The notes beneath the pieces are model-generated. The model saw only the letters and a program-made list of their open reading frames with translations. It was not told where the DNA came from and did no database searches. From Ruminococcaceae bacterium UBA3451 (GTDB lineage: Bacteria; Bacillota; Clostridia; Oscillospirales; Acutalibacteraceae), in the NCBI GenBank assembly GCA_002378845.1, contig DFRY01000046.1, forward strand, positions 40,883 through 49,307: a DNA stretch of 8,425 nt, read 5' to 3'. Of this stretch, positions 1 to 6,569 are shown in pieces (position 1 is the stretch's first letter; every line of letters begins with the position of its first letter). A program made the position numbers and the translations under genes.

Positions 1-1726
1 CGTCGGTGGACAGGCTGTAATCCACTTCCTTATCCACACCAAAAGCCTGTGCCAACTGGAAGAAGTGGCCGCCGTGCTGCACTGCAGTCGGTTCGCCTAC
101 GCCGACAAACCCGCCGCCGTTATAAATCCATTCACGAATGACCGTAACCAGTTTTTCATCCAGCCATTCGTCCCCGCCGGAATAAGCGGTTCCCGCGTTG
201 CCCGCGTTAATAATAACGTCGACATCCTTCGGCACACCGGATTCTTTCACATCGGAAAAGCTGACAAAGGAAACGTTCACACTGGCGCCGCTCAGGGCTT
301 CCAAAACGCCCAGATAGGAATAAATCTGCTTGAACCACATCGCGTGGGAGACCATGTGTGTCTGCCACGAACGGATTTTGCCCCAGGAGTTTAAAATAGC
401 GACATTCAGGCCGTTGTACGGTTTGGAACCGTTAATATTACTGTAAATGGTACGGAATTCATCCGTAACCTTTTCCACATAATCAACAAATTTGGGGAAC
501 TTGTAAGCAAGGCTTAAATATCCGCCGTAACCGATGCGGTCAACCGGCTTACGCATAATGGCGCGTCTTGCGGTCGTCCAATTTTCCACCGCTTCGACAC
601 AGGGGTCGTTACCCTCGAAGAAAACATCTGGGAAGAAGTATGGCAGGAAACGGCCTTCTGTGTATTTTACATGAGGGATTTCGGAAATCATGCGCAGGGT
701 TGCGCCGCTTCCCACGCTTCCCACTACGGCGTCCAAATTTATATCTTTAAAGTATTTGCCGTAAGGCTCGGTACCGATCCAGTTATCCCCAAGGAACATC
801 ATGGCTTCTTTCCCGGATTCATGTACCTTTTCCACCAACTCTTTTACCTTTTGGCAGACGAATTTCTGTATGAAATCGATGTAATCAAGGTATTGCTTTG
901 TTGGTACGCGGAACGGAGTATTATAGTACCCGTTGTCGACAATATCTTCCGGGCGAAGGGCATACCCTTTTTCTTTCTCGAAGTCCTCCAGGGCTTTTAC
1001 CGAAACAGTAGAGCCATAACCGAACCAATCGACATATTTCTCTTTCCCCAAATCATTAAAAACCAGAGTAAAGTTGTAGAAGAACGTGGTAAAACGGATG
1101 ACATCGGTGTCCGGGTTTTCCTTCAGCCAATTCTCCAGATAATCCATCATGAACTTTCCGGAATAGGGCTGGCGCACGTCAAACGGAATATCGTGCGGTT
1201 TATCGCCCCAGTTATTAGTAATGTGGTTATACATTTGAACCGGGTCCCAAATGGCATAAACCAGGAAGGAAACGGTGTATTCGTGGAATTCTTTTGCGTT
1301 ATGTACAATGACCAGGCCGTTGTTGCGGTCCACTTCCCATTCCGTGACCGGAACCGTCTCCTGTGTGGTACGGTCCATGACTTCCCACCATTTTTTCGGG
1401 TCATGGTCATAATCGGGAACAAGCTGCTGCGCAAAATAGCCGTCCATAAATTTGACGTTCAGTGTGCTGCTCAATGCGGTGTTATGCTTTGACATCAGGT
1501 AAAGCTGCTGGCATTCCTCCATGTGCTTTTCCGCGTGTTCGTTATGCCCGCGGCAGACAAAATAAGTGGAATAAATTTTTGCGTCCAGCTTTTTAATATC
1601 ATCCGAAAGTTTGGTTCCGTCGCTGTCACGCAGCGCGTCTGCGCCCCAGCGGCGCATCATCTCTTTGGTTTCGTTCAAAAAATTGGCCTCGCTCGGCAGC
1701 GTGACTCTTCCTGTAGTTTTTGACAT
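1..1726 (-). CDS. lnpA: 1,3-beta-galactosyl-N-acetylhexosamine phosphorylase (GH112), C-terminus beyond window
   Basis: This cytoplasmic enzyme (EC 2.4.1.211) phosphorolyses galacto-N-biose or lacto-N-biose I into alpha-galactose-1-phosphate plus GalNAc or GlcNAc. The reverse-strand frame reads from ATG at 1726 (MSKTTGRVTLPSE) without a stop to the left edge, giving 575 codons. The family is usually about 720-760 residues, so roughly the last 150 are missing. Long stretches match the Bifidobacterium enzyme as I remember it: GTHLD/GTKL-like N-terminus, VRFTTFFY at about 209-217, MMFLGDNWIGTEPY at 309-322 and the EGRFLPYFFPD block. Asp314 matches the catalytic general acid (Asp313 there). Pro162, Val163, Asn167 and Ser337 match acceptor-site positions Pro161, Val162, Asn166 and Ser336, favouring HexNAc disaccharides over galactosyl-rhamnose. 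The ribosome binding site AAGGAG (1734-1739) overlaps the stop of the preceding permease, 11 bp upstream, so the gene is co-transcribed. GNB versus LNB preference cannot be decided from sequence alone. Confidence 0.93.
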   Translation of the reverse strand, partial: MSKTTGRVTLPSEANFLNETKEMMRRWGADALRDSDGTKLSDDIKKLDAKIYSTYFVCRGHNEHAEKHMEECQQLYLMSKHNTALSSTLNVKFMDGYFAQQLVPDYDHDPKKWWEVMDRTTQETVPVTEWEVDRNNGLVIVHNAKEFHEYTVSFLVYAIWDPVQMYNHITNNWGDKPHDIPFDVRQPYSGKFMMDYLENWLKENPDTDVIRFTTFFYNFTLVFNDLGKEKYVDWFGYGSTVSVKALEDFEKEKGYALRPEDIVDNGYYNTPFRVPTKQYLDYIDFIQKFVCQKVKELVEKVHESGKEAMMFLGDNWIGTEPYGKYFKDINLDAVVGSVGSGATLRMISEIPHVKYTEGRFLPYFFPDVFFEGNDPCVEAVENWTTARRAIMRKPVDRIGYGGYLSLAYKFPKFVDYVEKVTDEFRTIYSNINGSKPYNGLNVAILNSWGKIRSWQTHMVSHAMWFKQIYSYLGVLEALSGASVNVSFVSFSDVKESGVPKDVDVIINAGNAGTAYSGGDEWLDEKLVTVIREWIYNGGGFVGVGEPTAVQHGGHFFQLAQAFGVDKEVDYSLSTD

Positions 1727-1737
1727 TGCTATTCTCC

Positions 1738-2637
1738 TTAACCTTTTAGTCCGCCCATCGTCATGCCCTGTGTCAGTTTCTTTTGAACCAAAATATACAG
1801 AATCAATGTAGGCAGCATTACAATTACCAGTCCGGCATACATCTGCCCGTACTGCGCGGCAGCGTTCTGCGCAGTCATCAGGTTCATAATGCCGACCGGC
1901 AGTGTTTTTGCAGAGTCGTTTGTCATGAAAGTCAATGCGATGATGTATTCGTTCCAGAACGATAAGAAATTAAATAGAATTACAGTGACAATGCTTGGCT
2001 TTGCTATCGGCATAATAATCTGCACCATTGTTCTGAAATACCCGCTGCCGTCCACATAGGCTGCTTCTTCATACGCTTTCGGAAGCGTTTTGAAATACCC
2101 CGAAAGCAGATAAATCGTAAAGGGAAGCGCGGTGGAAGCATAAACAAGAGCAAGAACAAAAATATTGTTCAGGAAAATGCCGTTTCCAATCAGCTTCTGC
2201 GCCATTTTATCCCCATCCACAAGCATAAGGAAAATTGGAACGACAATGTAGTTTACGTTGATGAACAGTCCCGCCATAAAAAGGGTATTGAAAAAACGAC
2301 TGCCTTTAAAATCACACCGCGCCAGAACATAGGCGGCGGGAAGCGCTACAACCAGTAGAATTAATATTGCAACAGCAGTTGTGATAACGGAATTGATAAA
2401 ATAAGAACCCATTTTCGCTTTTTCAAACGCCAGAATGAAGTTCTGGTAATGAAACCCGAGCGGCAAGGTCCATGGATTGCCGTAAAACTCCGAGTCCTGC
2501 TTAATGGATGCCAAGAATACCCATGCAACGGGAACGAGAATGCTCACACACAGCGTGATGAGAGCAACATATATAAACGCTTTGTACAATTTTTCCGTAC
2601 CGGATGCGTTAATTTCTTTTTTATTTCGGTTATCCAT
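1738..2637 (-). CDS. CUT1 sugar ABC transporter permease, second subunit (MsmG/LacG-type)
   Basis: This is an inner-membrane permease subunit of 299 residues, typical for the MalG/MsmG half of CUT1 sugar importers. A short cytoplasmic N-terminus is followed by about six membrane segments (roughly 21-44, 80-105, 113-138, 155-180, 207-232 and 262-285). The ATPase-coupling EAA loop is visible as EAA at 191-193, Gly197 and IIMP at 207-210. The C-terminus ends in GMTMGGLKG, the GxxxGxxKG-like ending common in this half of the pair. The start at ATG 2637 is fixed by a textbook AAGGAGGTGA (2642-2651), which overlaps the TAA of the upstream permease. The intergenic gap is 12 bp. It lies between its partner permease and lnpA, so its cargo is inferred to be a Gal-beta-1,3-HexNAc disaccharide. 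No ATP-binding subunit lies in the window. Confidence 0.95.
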   Translation of the reverse strand: MDNRNKKEINASGTEKLYKAFIYVALITLCVSILVPVAWVFLASIKQDSEFYGNPWTLPLGFHYQNFILAFEKAKMGSYFINSVITTAVAILILLVVALPAAYVLARCDFKGSRFFNTLFMAGLFINVNYIVVPIFLMLVDGDKMAQKLIGNGIFLNNIFVLALVYASTALPFTIYLLSGYFKTLPKAYEEAAYVDGSGYFRTMVQIIMPIAKPSIVTVILFNFLSFWNEYIIALTFMTNDSAKTLPVGIMNLMTAQNAAAQYGQMYAGLVIVMLPTLILYILVQKKLTQGMTMGGLKG

Positions 2638-2649
2638 TGCTTCACCTCC

Positions 2650-3549
2650 TTAAAATTCCAACGGTTCGCGTTTGGTAACCTGATTTACGATTGCGGAAAG
2701 TGCAAAAGAAAATAAAAACACGACTACTCCTACTGCCATACCGTAACCATAAGAGGAGTTGGTATAGGCCTGCTTATACATGTAGCTTAAGAAAACCTCG
2801 GTGGAACCGTCCGGCCCGCCGCTTGTCATTGCTTTTACAAACAAGAAGCTCATATTAATTGTACTGATGATGAAGAAAGTAAGCGTGGTTCTAACATTAA
2901 TCCAAATCAGCGGAAGCGTAATTTCGAAGAACTGGCGGAAACGGCCCGCGCCTTCCAGTCCCGCGCTTTCGTAAAGGCTTTCCGGAATGCTGGACATGCT
3001 GGCCATGTACATTACCATGTAATAACCAATTGCCTGCCAGACCATTGCGCCCGCGATGCTGTAAATAACAATATTCTGATCGCCCAGCCAAAGAGTAGGA
3101 CTAGCGTTCGCCCCTTTGAAAAGGCCGAGAATGCTGTTCAGCATGCCGTGAGCCGGGTCATAAATCGCTGAAAAAATAGCCGCAATAACGACAACGGACA
3201 AGATATTCGGGATATAGAAAATAACCCGGAAGAAGTTTTGCCCGGCAATTTTTTCTCGGGATAATATTGCCGCAAACGCCAAAGCCAGCGCCATGGTAAA
3301 AACGGTGGCTACGACAATAAGCAAAATTGTATTTTGAAAAGATTGAAAGAATTTCAAATCCTGAAACAGGATTTTGAAATTACCAAGCCCGACAAATGTT
3401 TTGTGATTCGAATAACCGCCCCATTTATAAAGCGACATTCGGAATACGTTGATGGTTGGAATCACCATAAAGACGGTAAACAGGATAACCGCCGGTGAAA
3501 GGCACAGCCCGACAAAGAGCCCTTTGCCTTTTCTTTTCGTCATGTTCAT
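2650..3549 (-). CDS. CUT1 sugar ABC transporter permease, first subunit (MsmF/LacF-type)
   Basis: This is the MalF/MsmF-type membrane subunit that pairs with the permease encoded next to it. From the chosen start it has 299 residues with about six membrane segments (roughly 10-34, 70-96, 105-130, 160-185, 214-240 and 268-290). The EAA loop reads ESA at 194-196, Gly200 and ITLP at 210-213. SGGPDGSTEVFLSYMY at about 243-258 is the characteristic CUT1 block before the last membrane segment. The frame stays open upstream to an ATG at 3669, but that extension of 40 residues is rich in Cys/Arg/Asn, is not membrane-like and crosses a strong hairpin. AAAGGA at 3555-3560 sits 5 bp before ATG 3549 (MNMTKRKGKG), which decides the start. 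ATG 3543 and ATG 3555 are nearby alternatives. Its stop overlaps the next gene's ribosome binding site. Confidence 0.92.
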   Translation of the reverse strand: MNMTKRKGKGLFVGLCLSPAVILFTVFMVIPTINVFRMSLYKWGGYSNHKTFVGLGNFKILFQDLKFFQSFQNTILLIVVATVFTMALALAFAAILSREKIAGQNFFRVIFYIPNILSVVVIAAIFSAIYDPAHGMLNSILGLFKGANASPTLWLGDQNIVIYSIAGAMVWQAIGYYMVMYMASMSSIPESLYESAGLEGAGRFRQFFEITLPLIWINVRTTLTFFIISTINMSFLFVKAMTSGGPDGSTEVFLSYMYKQAYTNSSYGYGMAVGVVVFLFSFALSAIVNQVTKREPLEF

Positions 3550-3551
3550 GA

Positions 3552-3561
3552 CCATCCTTTC
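3552..3561 (-). promoter_or_regulatory. Ribosome binding site deciding the first permease's start
   Basis: The reverse strand reads GAAAGGATGG here, with AAAGGA 5 bp before ATG 3549. Nothing comparable precedes the ATG at 3669, which would give a 339-residue product with a non-homologous-looking N-terminus. The shorter 299-residue start is therefore preferred. Confidence 0.7.
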
Positions 3562-3629
3562 GCAGGTAGCTGGAAGTTTTGGCCGGTTGGGTACTGCCAA
3601 ACCAATGTTGTTGCGGAAAACGCAATTCC

Positions 3630-3682
3630 TGATTCTAATACAAACGGTGAGTAAAGTCTGTTTACTCACCGTTTGAGAATCA
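3630..3682 (-). ncRNA. Intercistronic stem-loop between binding-protein and permease genes
   Basis: The arms 3641-3655 and 3661-3675 are perfect reverse complements (15 bp, CAAACGGTGAGTAAA) around a 5-nt loop. After a 4-nt bulge at 3637-3640, the helix extends by 7 more pairs (3630-3636 with 3676-3682). In the operon mRNA it lies just after the binding-protein stop codon (3701) and well before the permease start (3549). No run of U follows it, so it is not a standard intrinsic terminator. In many ABC operons a structure at this place protects the upstream mRNA or partly blocks read-through, giving more binding protein than permease. That role is inferred. It might instead be a protein or RNase target. 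Confidence 0.75.
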
Positions 3683-3700
3683 TTTGAAATAATACAGGAA

Positions 3701-5050
3701 TTACTGAATTGCTGCTCTCAGCTTATCGCTTGCTGCCGCAACATCATTCTGCCACTGATCAACTGTTTTGCTCTTTGTGACAATGCTGTTTACAGTACCG
3801 AAGAGAGTGTCGGCCATGTTAACGCCTTCCACCGGAGCGGTTGCCGCAAATCCGCCAAGAGCAGATTTTGCGCCGTTGTCATAAATGCTGTAGAACATTT
3901 GGTTTTCACCGGTCAGCTTGGAGCTCATGCCCTTAATCGGCTGAACTGCGCCGGCTTTTGCAAAGATGGAAGCTGCTTCATCGGAATACAGGAACGCGAT
4001 GAACTGCTTTGCAAGATCCTGATTCTTTGCCTGGGAAGGAATCCAGGATTGCTCATAGAAACCGAAGGAATAACGGTCGCCGCCGCTTACGATAGCCGGA
4101 AGAGCCATAAAGCCCCACTGGAAATCCTTGGAACGGGGAGCGTCTTTCATTTCGCCGGTAACCCATGTGCCATTCGGCATAAACAGTGCTTTGTCGTCCA
4201 GAATCAGCTGCTGATTTTTCTTAAAGTTCTGGTCGTTTGCGTTTGCCACTGTGGTGGGTTCGGTATAAGTTGCAAGTTTGCCTACAAGCTGGAATGCCTG
4301 GGTTGCCTGCGGGGTCTTCCAGATTCCCTCTTTATAGGACATTGCGTTATTGAAGAACTGTGTGCCGCCGATTTCGTCGAGAAGTGCATAGAAGAATGCG
4401 TCGAAGTAACCGGTGGTCGGGTATGTAAACAGGGAAATTCCGTCTGCCTTTGCCTTGTCGCCCAGTACCCACATTTCAACCCAAGTCTTCGGAACTTCCC
4501 ATCCCTTTGCCTTGAACAGGCCTGCGTCATAGAACAGACCGCAGGGGCTGTAGAACATAGGAGCAAGATACATTTTTCCGTCGGAATACGGATCGGTCAC
4601 TTTTGTCGCGGTGCAGCCGGGTACCAGCTTGTCGCTGACCTTTTCGGTTTCGCCCGGAACCTGCATATTCAGTACGTCGGTAAGGTCGGTCAGACCGTTT
4701 TCTTTAATCATGGTTTCGGTAAGAGCCAGCTTACGGCCTGTTGCCAGGTGAACAACGTCCGGATAATCGCCTGCCTTCATTTTCGGGCTGATTACGTCTT
4801 CAATGTTCTTGTCTGTGGTAAGCTCAACCTTTACGTTCGGGTTTACCTTTTCAAATGCCGCGGCAACTTCTTTCCACATATCTGAGCCATAGGCACTTTC
4901 CAGTGCGGCAACTTTCAGTACGGTTTTTTCGCCGCTGCTGGAAGCCTGTGCTGCTTCAGATGTCTGCTGGGTCGAAGAATTTCCGGCACATCCTGTGAGC
5001 GAAGTAACTGCAAGGGTAAGTGCGCATAATAAGGAAACTGCTTTTTTCAT
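3701..5050 (-). CDS. Sugar ABC transporter solute-binding lipoprotein (NgcE-like, CUT1)
   Basis: This 449-residue protein is the extracytoplasmic, lipid-anchored receptor that hands sugar to the two permeases. The signal peptide is clear: MKK, a hydrophobic stretch at about 4-18, then the lipobox LTGC with Cys21 as the lipidated residue. A Ser/Gln/Glu/Ala-rich linker follows (about 22-43), then the mature extracellular family 1 solute-binding fold beginning TVLKVAAL. MKAGDYPDVVHL, APMFYSPCGLFYD and the C-terminal FIAFLYSDEAA block are typical. The overall pattern recalls NgcE, the N-acetylglucosamine/diacetylchitobiose-binding family, which would suit a GlcNAc- or GalNAc-containing disaccharide; this is from memory, not a search. 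GGAGGA (5057-5062) lies 6 bp before the ATG. It is the first gene of the operon, next to the divergent promoter region. Confidence 0.95.
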   Translation of the reverse strand: MKKAVSLLCALTLAVTSLTGCAGNSSTQQTSEAAQASSSGEKTVLKVAALESAYGSDMWKEVAAAFEKVNPNVKVELTTDKNIEDVISPKMKAGDYPDVVHLATGRKLALTETMIKENGLTDLTDVLNMQVPGETEKVSDKLVPGCTATKVTDPYSDGKMYLAPMFYSPCGLFYDAGLFKAKGWEVPKTWVEMWVLGDKAKADGISLFTYPTTGYFDAFFYALLDEIGGTQFFNNAMSYKEGIWKTPQATQAFQLVGKLATYTEPTTVANANDQNFKKNQQLILDDKALFMPNGTWVTGEMKDAPRSKDFQWGFMALPAIVSGGDRYSFGFYEQSWIPSQAKNQDLAKQFIAFLYSDEAASIFAKAGAVQPIKGMSSKLTGENQMFYSIYDNGAKSALGGFAATAPVEGVNMADTLFGTVNSIVTKSKTVDQWQNDVAAASDKLRAAIQ

Positions 5051-5071
5051 ATTGATTCCTCCAATTTTATT

Positions 5072-5088
5072 TTTCGTTGGTTACGAAA
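5072..5088 (-). promoter_or_regulatory. Small inverted repeat in the operon leader
   Basis: TTTCGT (5072-5077) and ACGAAA (5083-5088) are perfect 6-bp arms around 5 bp. In the mRNA this is a small hairpin about 10 nt upstream of the binding-protein ribosome binding site. An AGAGGAGAGAGA tract (5089-5100) precedes it. It could be an operator or a leader hairpin; at this size it may be chance. Confidence 0.3.
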
Positions 5089-5108
5089 TCTCTCTCCTCT
5101 TATCATTA

Positions 5109-5136
5109 AGTATAATATTTGGGCAAATAAAAACAA
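5109..5136 (-). promoter_or_regulatory. Candidate sigma-A promoter of the sugar operon
   Basis: On the reverse strand, TTGTTT (5131-5136) and TATACT (5109-5114) are spaced by 16 bp. This would start transcription near 5102, about 50 nt before the binding-protein ATG. The -35 box is poor, as expected for a promoter that needs an activator. An overlapping alternative -10, TATTAT (5112-5117), is also present. Assigned by eye in AT-rich DNA. Confidence 0.35.
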
Positions 5137-5150
5137 CTTGATTGTTGCTT
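5131..5150. promoter_or_regulatory. Inverted repeat over the operon's -35 region
   Basis: AAACAAC (5131-5137) and GTTGCTT (5144-5150) form 7-bp arms with one mismatch around a 6-bp spacer (TTGATT). It covers the proposed -35 box, a position suited to an operator or activator site. AraC-family proteins more often use direct repeats, so the binding protein is uncertain. Confidence 0.3.
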
Positions 5151-5223
5151 TGAATTTTAGAGATATTGCTTTTTTCCGGGAAAGTGTATAAAATTAGGGT
5201 AATTAAAACAACCAAAGAGAAAT

Positions 5224-5253
5224 TTGCTAAAGTTTATTGTTATAAATGATAAT
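5224..5253 (+). promoter_or_regulatory. Weak candidate promoter of the AraC-family gene
   Basis: TTGCTA (5224-5229) and GATAAT (5248-5253) are spaced by 18 bp. It would give a leader of about 110 nt before ATG 5371. The surrounding DNA is so AT-rich that several other -10-like hexamers exist, for example TATAAA at 5241-5246. Treat as tentative. Confidence 0.2.
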
Positions 5254-5370
5254 TCGCTGCGAAAAAAATATTTATTTTATCTAATATATTTTGTATTACT
5301 TCACAATGAAACATGAAAATCGAGGAAAAATTAATTTTTTAAAGTCGCAATATAACTAAAGAGGGGTAAA

Positions 5371-6216
5371 ATGAGTAATAATCGATATAGTTTTAACAAC
5401 AATGATGCGAATAAGATCAATGCCAAGCTGCTTTATGTGACCACGTCAAAATACGAAGGCGATTGGTCCAGCGTGCTGCATACTCACTACTTTACCGAGC
5501 TGTTTTACGTGATTCACGGAACGGGAAAATTCACCGTGGCGAACCATGTTTTTCCGGTACAAGAAAATGATTTTGTCATTATCAACCCCAATGTGGAACA
5601 CGCCGAAACGTCGCTGAATTCCCGCCCCCTGGAGTATATCGTCCTGGCAATCGAAGATCTTTCGTTTTCTTTCGGTTTTGAAGATTCGGAAAACAGCCAC
5701 AGCGTATACAACTACAGCTCTTACCGGCAGGAAATCGAATTTTACCTGCAAGCGCTCTTAAAAGAAATCACAATTAAAGAACTGAACTATGAAACCGTTT
5801 GTCAAAACCTTCTGGAAGTACTTGTCATTAAAATGATGCGACACACAAATTACTCGCTGTCCATTGCTTCTTCCCGAAAAATCAACAAAGAATGCGGCAC
5901 GGTAAAACGGTATATCGACGCAAATTATAAGCAGAACATTACGCTCGACATGCTTTCCGAAATCAGCCACATGAGCAAATATTATTTAATCCATTCCTTT
6001 CAGAATTTTACCGGCCTGTCCCCCATTAACTACCTGATCGCCCGGCGCATCGATGAAAGCAAAACACTGCTTGAAATTGCGGACTATTCTATTTCGCAGA
6101 TTTCAGAAATGATCGGTTTTTCCTCCCCGTCGTACTTTTCACAGGTTTTCAAAAAGCTGGTTGGGGTTTCCCCGGCAGATTACCGCAAAAACATAAAAAT
6201 ACATACGGCAAATTAA
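5371..6216 (+). CDS. AraC-family transcriptional regulator with cupin sensor domain
   Basis: This 281-residue regulator has the standard two-part build of sugar-responsive AraC proteins. The N-terminal cupin-like ligand domain (about 20-110) includes HTHYFTELFYVIHGTGKF at 37-54 with His37, His39 and Glu43, and DFVIINPNVEHAE at 67-79. A helical linker follows. The C-terminal DNA-binding domain (about 175-275) has two helix-turn-helix units: LDMLSEISHMSKYYLIHSF at 192-210 and ISQISEMIGFSSPSYFSQVF at 241-260. The last continues into KKLVGVSPADYRK, the AraC signature. GAGGGG (5361-5366) lies 4 bp before ATG 5371. The gene is divergent from the binding-protein operon and is followed at once by a strong terminator, so it is monocistronic. 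It is inferred to activate the operon when the disaccharide or a breakdown product is present; the inducer is unknown. Confidence 0.93.
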   Translation: MSNNRYSFNNNDANKINAKLLYVTTSKYEGDWSSVLHTHYFTELFYVIHGTGKFTVANHVFPVQENDFVIINPNVEHAETSLNSRPLEYIVLAIEDLSFSFGFEDSENSHSVYNYSSYRQEIEFYLQALLKEITIKELNYETVCQNLLEVLVIKMMRHTNYSLSIASSRKINKECGTVKRYIDANYKQNITLDMLSEISHMSKYYLIHSFQNFTGLSPINYLIARRIDESKTLLEIADYSISQISEMIGFSSPSYFSQVFKKLVGVSPADYRKNIKIHTAN

Positions 6217-6227
6217 CGCATAAAGTT

Positions 6228-6260
6228 ATAAACGCCTCCGGCTGCGCCGGAGGCGTTTAT
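6228..6260 (+). terminator. Intrinsic terminator after the AraC-family gene
   Basis: The arms ATAAACGCCTCCGGC (6228-6242) and its perfect complement (6246-6260) form a 15-bp GC-rich stem with a 3-nt loop, 11 bp after the regulator's stop. The T-rich end of the right arm (GTTTATTCG) acts as a short U tract. The left side read in reverse also ends in T-rich sequence, so it may work in both directions. It isolates the sugar locus from the recombinase module. Confidence 0.88.
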
Positions 6261-6354
6261 TCGTTAGCCCATTCCCCCGAATTTCCCCTAAACCGGAACT
6301 GACATAATGGGACAGCCTTGCAACATAAAGTAATACGGCAAGGGGGAGGATTAC

Positions 6355-6534
6355 ATGCAAAACGGGAAAAAGAGTATGGAGGAACACACCGTTTTTTCGG
6401 GGGAAAAGTCGGTTGCAGTTCGGAATTTTACACCGGTCCTTTCGGAACCGGAGCGAATTAAAACAGTAAAAGAAATTAACGATACCCTTTACGAGGTTTT
6501 TTCAAAGTACGATTCTACCGACCGTACCGAGTAA
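6355..6534 (+). CDS. Small hypothetical protein upstream of serine recombinase
   Basis: A complete 59-residue reading frame starts at ATG 6355 (MQNGKKSMEEHTVF) and ends with TAA at 6532-6534. AGGGGGAGGA at 6341-6350 provides a strong ribosome binding site 4 bp before the start. The product is soluble-looking and highly charged, with a C-terminal stretch ERIKTVKEINDTLYEVFSKY (about 33-52) that should form an amphipathic helix. I do not recognise the family. It lies 35 bp upstream of the recombinase, on the same strand, with no terminator between, so the two are probably co-expressed. It might be a recombinase accessory factor or a small regulator, but nothing in the sequence proves that. ATG 6376 (MEEHTV) is an alternative start with no comparable ribosome binding site. 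Confidence 0.7.
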   Translation: MQNGKKSMEEHTVFSGEKSVAVRNFTPVLSEPERIKTVKEINDTLYEVFSKYDSTDRTE

Positions 6535-6569
6535 CCGTTCCCTGTTTTCGCAATGGGAAAGGAGCAGCC

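Larger units (their letters stand above)
5051..5370. promoter_or_regulatory. Divergent AT-rich control region between sugar operon and AraC-family gene
   Basis: This 320-bp stretch has no gene. It holds the start signals of two divergent units: the binding-protein operon to the left and the regulator gene to the right. It is clearly more AT-rich than the genes around it. Candidate elements are listed separately. Other points are a perfect 14-bp AT palindrome at 5326-5339 (AAAAATTAATTTTT) and a repeated AAAACAAC at 5130-5137 and 5205-5212, either of which could be binding sites or chance in AT-rich DNA. The divergent layout with an AraC-family gene is the classic setting for local control of a sugar operon. 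No convincing catabolite-response (cre) element was found. Confidence 0.7.

Noticed and set aside
671..1492. Long plus-strand open frame of 273 codons.
   Set aside because: It lies antisense to the GH112 gene, whose protein is clearly conserved. The plus-strand product has no recognisable domain and the frame has no ribosome binding site; it is a shadow of codon use on the other strand.
3899..4885. Plus-strand open frame of 328 codons opposite the binding-protein gene.
   Set aside because: It is entirely antisense to a well-supported lipoprotein gene, gives a Cys-rich product of no known type and has no start signals.
5326..5339. Perfect 14-bp AT palindrome AAAAATTAATTTTT as an operator.
   Set aside because: Pure AT palindromes arise easily in DNA of this composition; it is noted under the control region but not called as a site.
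5051..5370. A catabolite-response (cre) element in the divergent region.
   Set aside because: No sequence close to the cre consensus was found on either strand; the nearest look-alikes miss the central CG with proper flanks.
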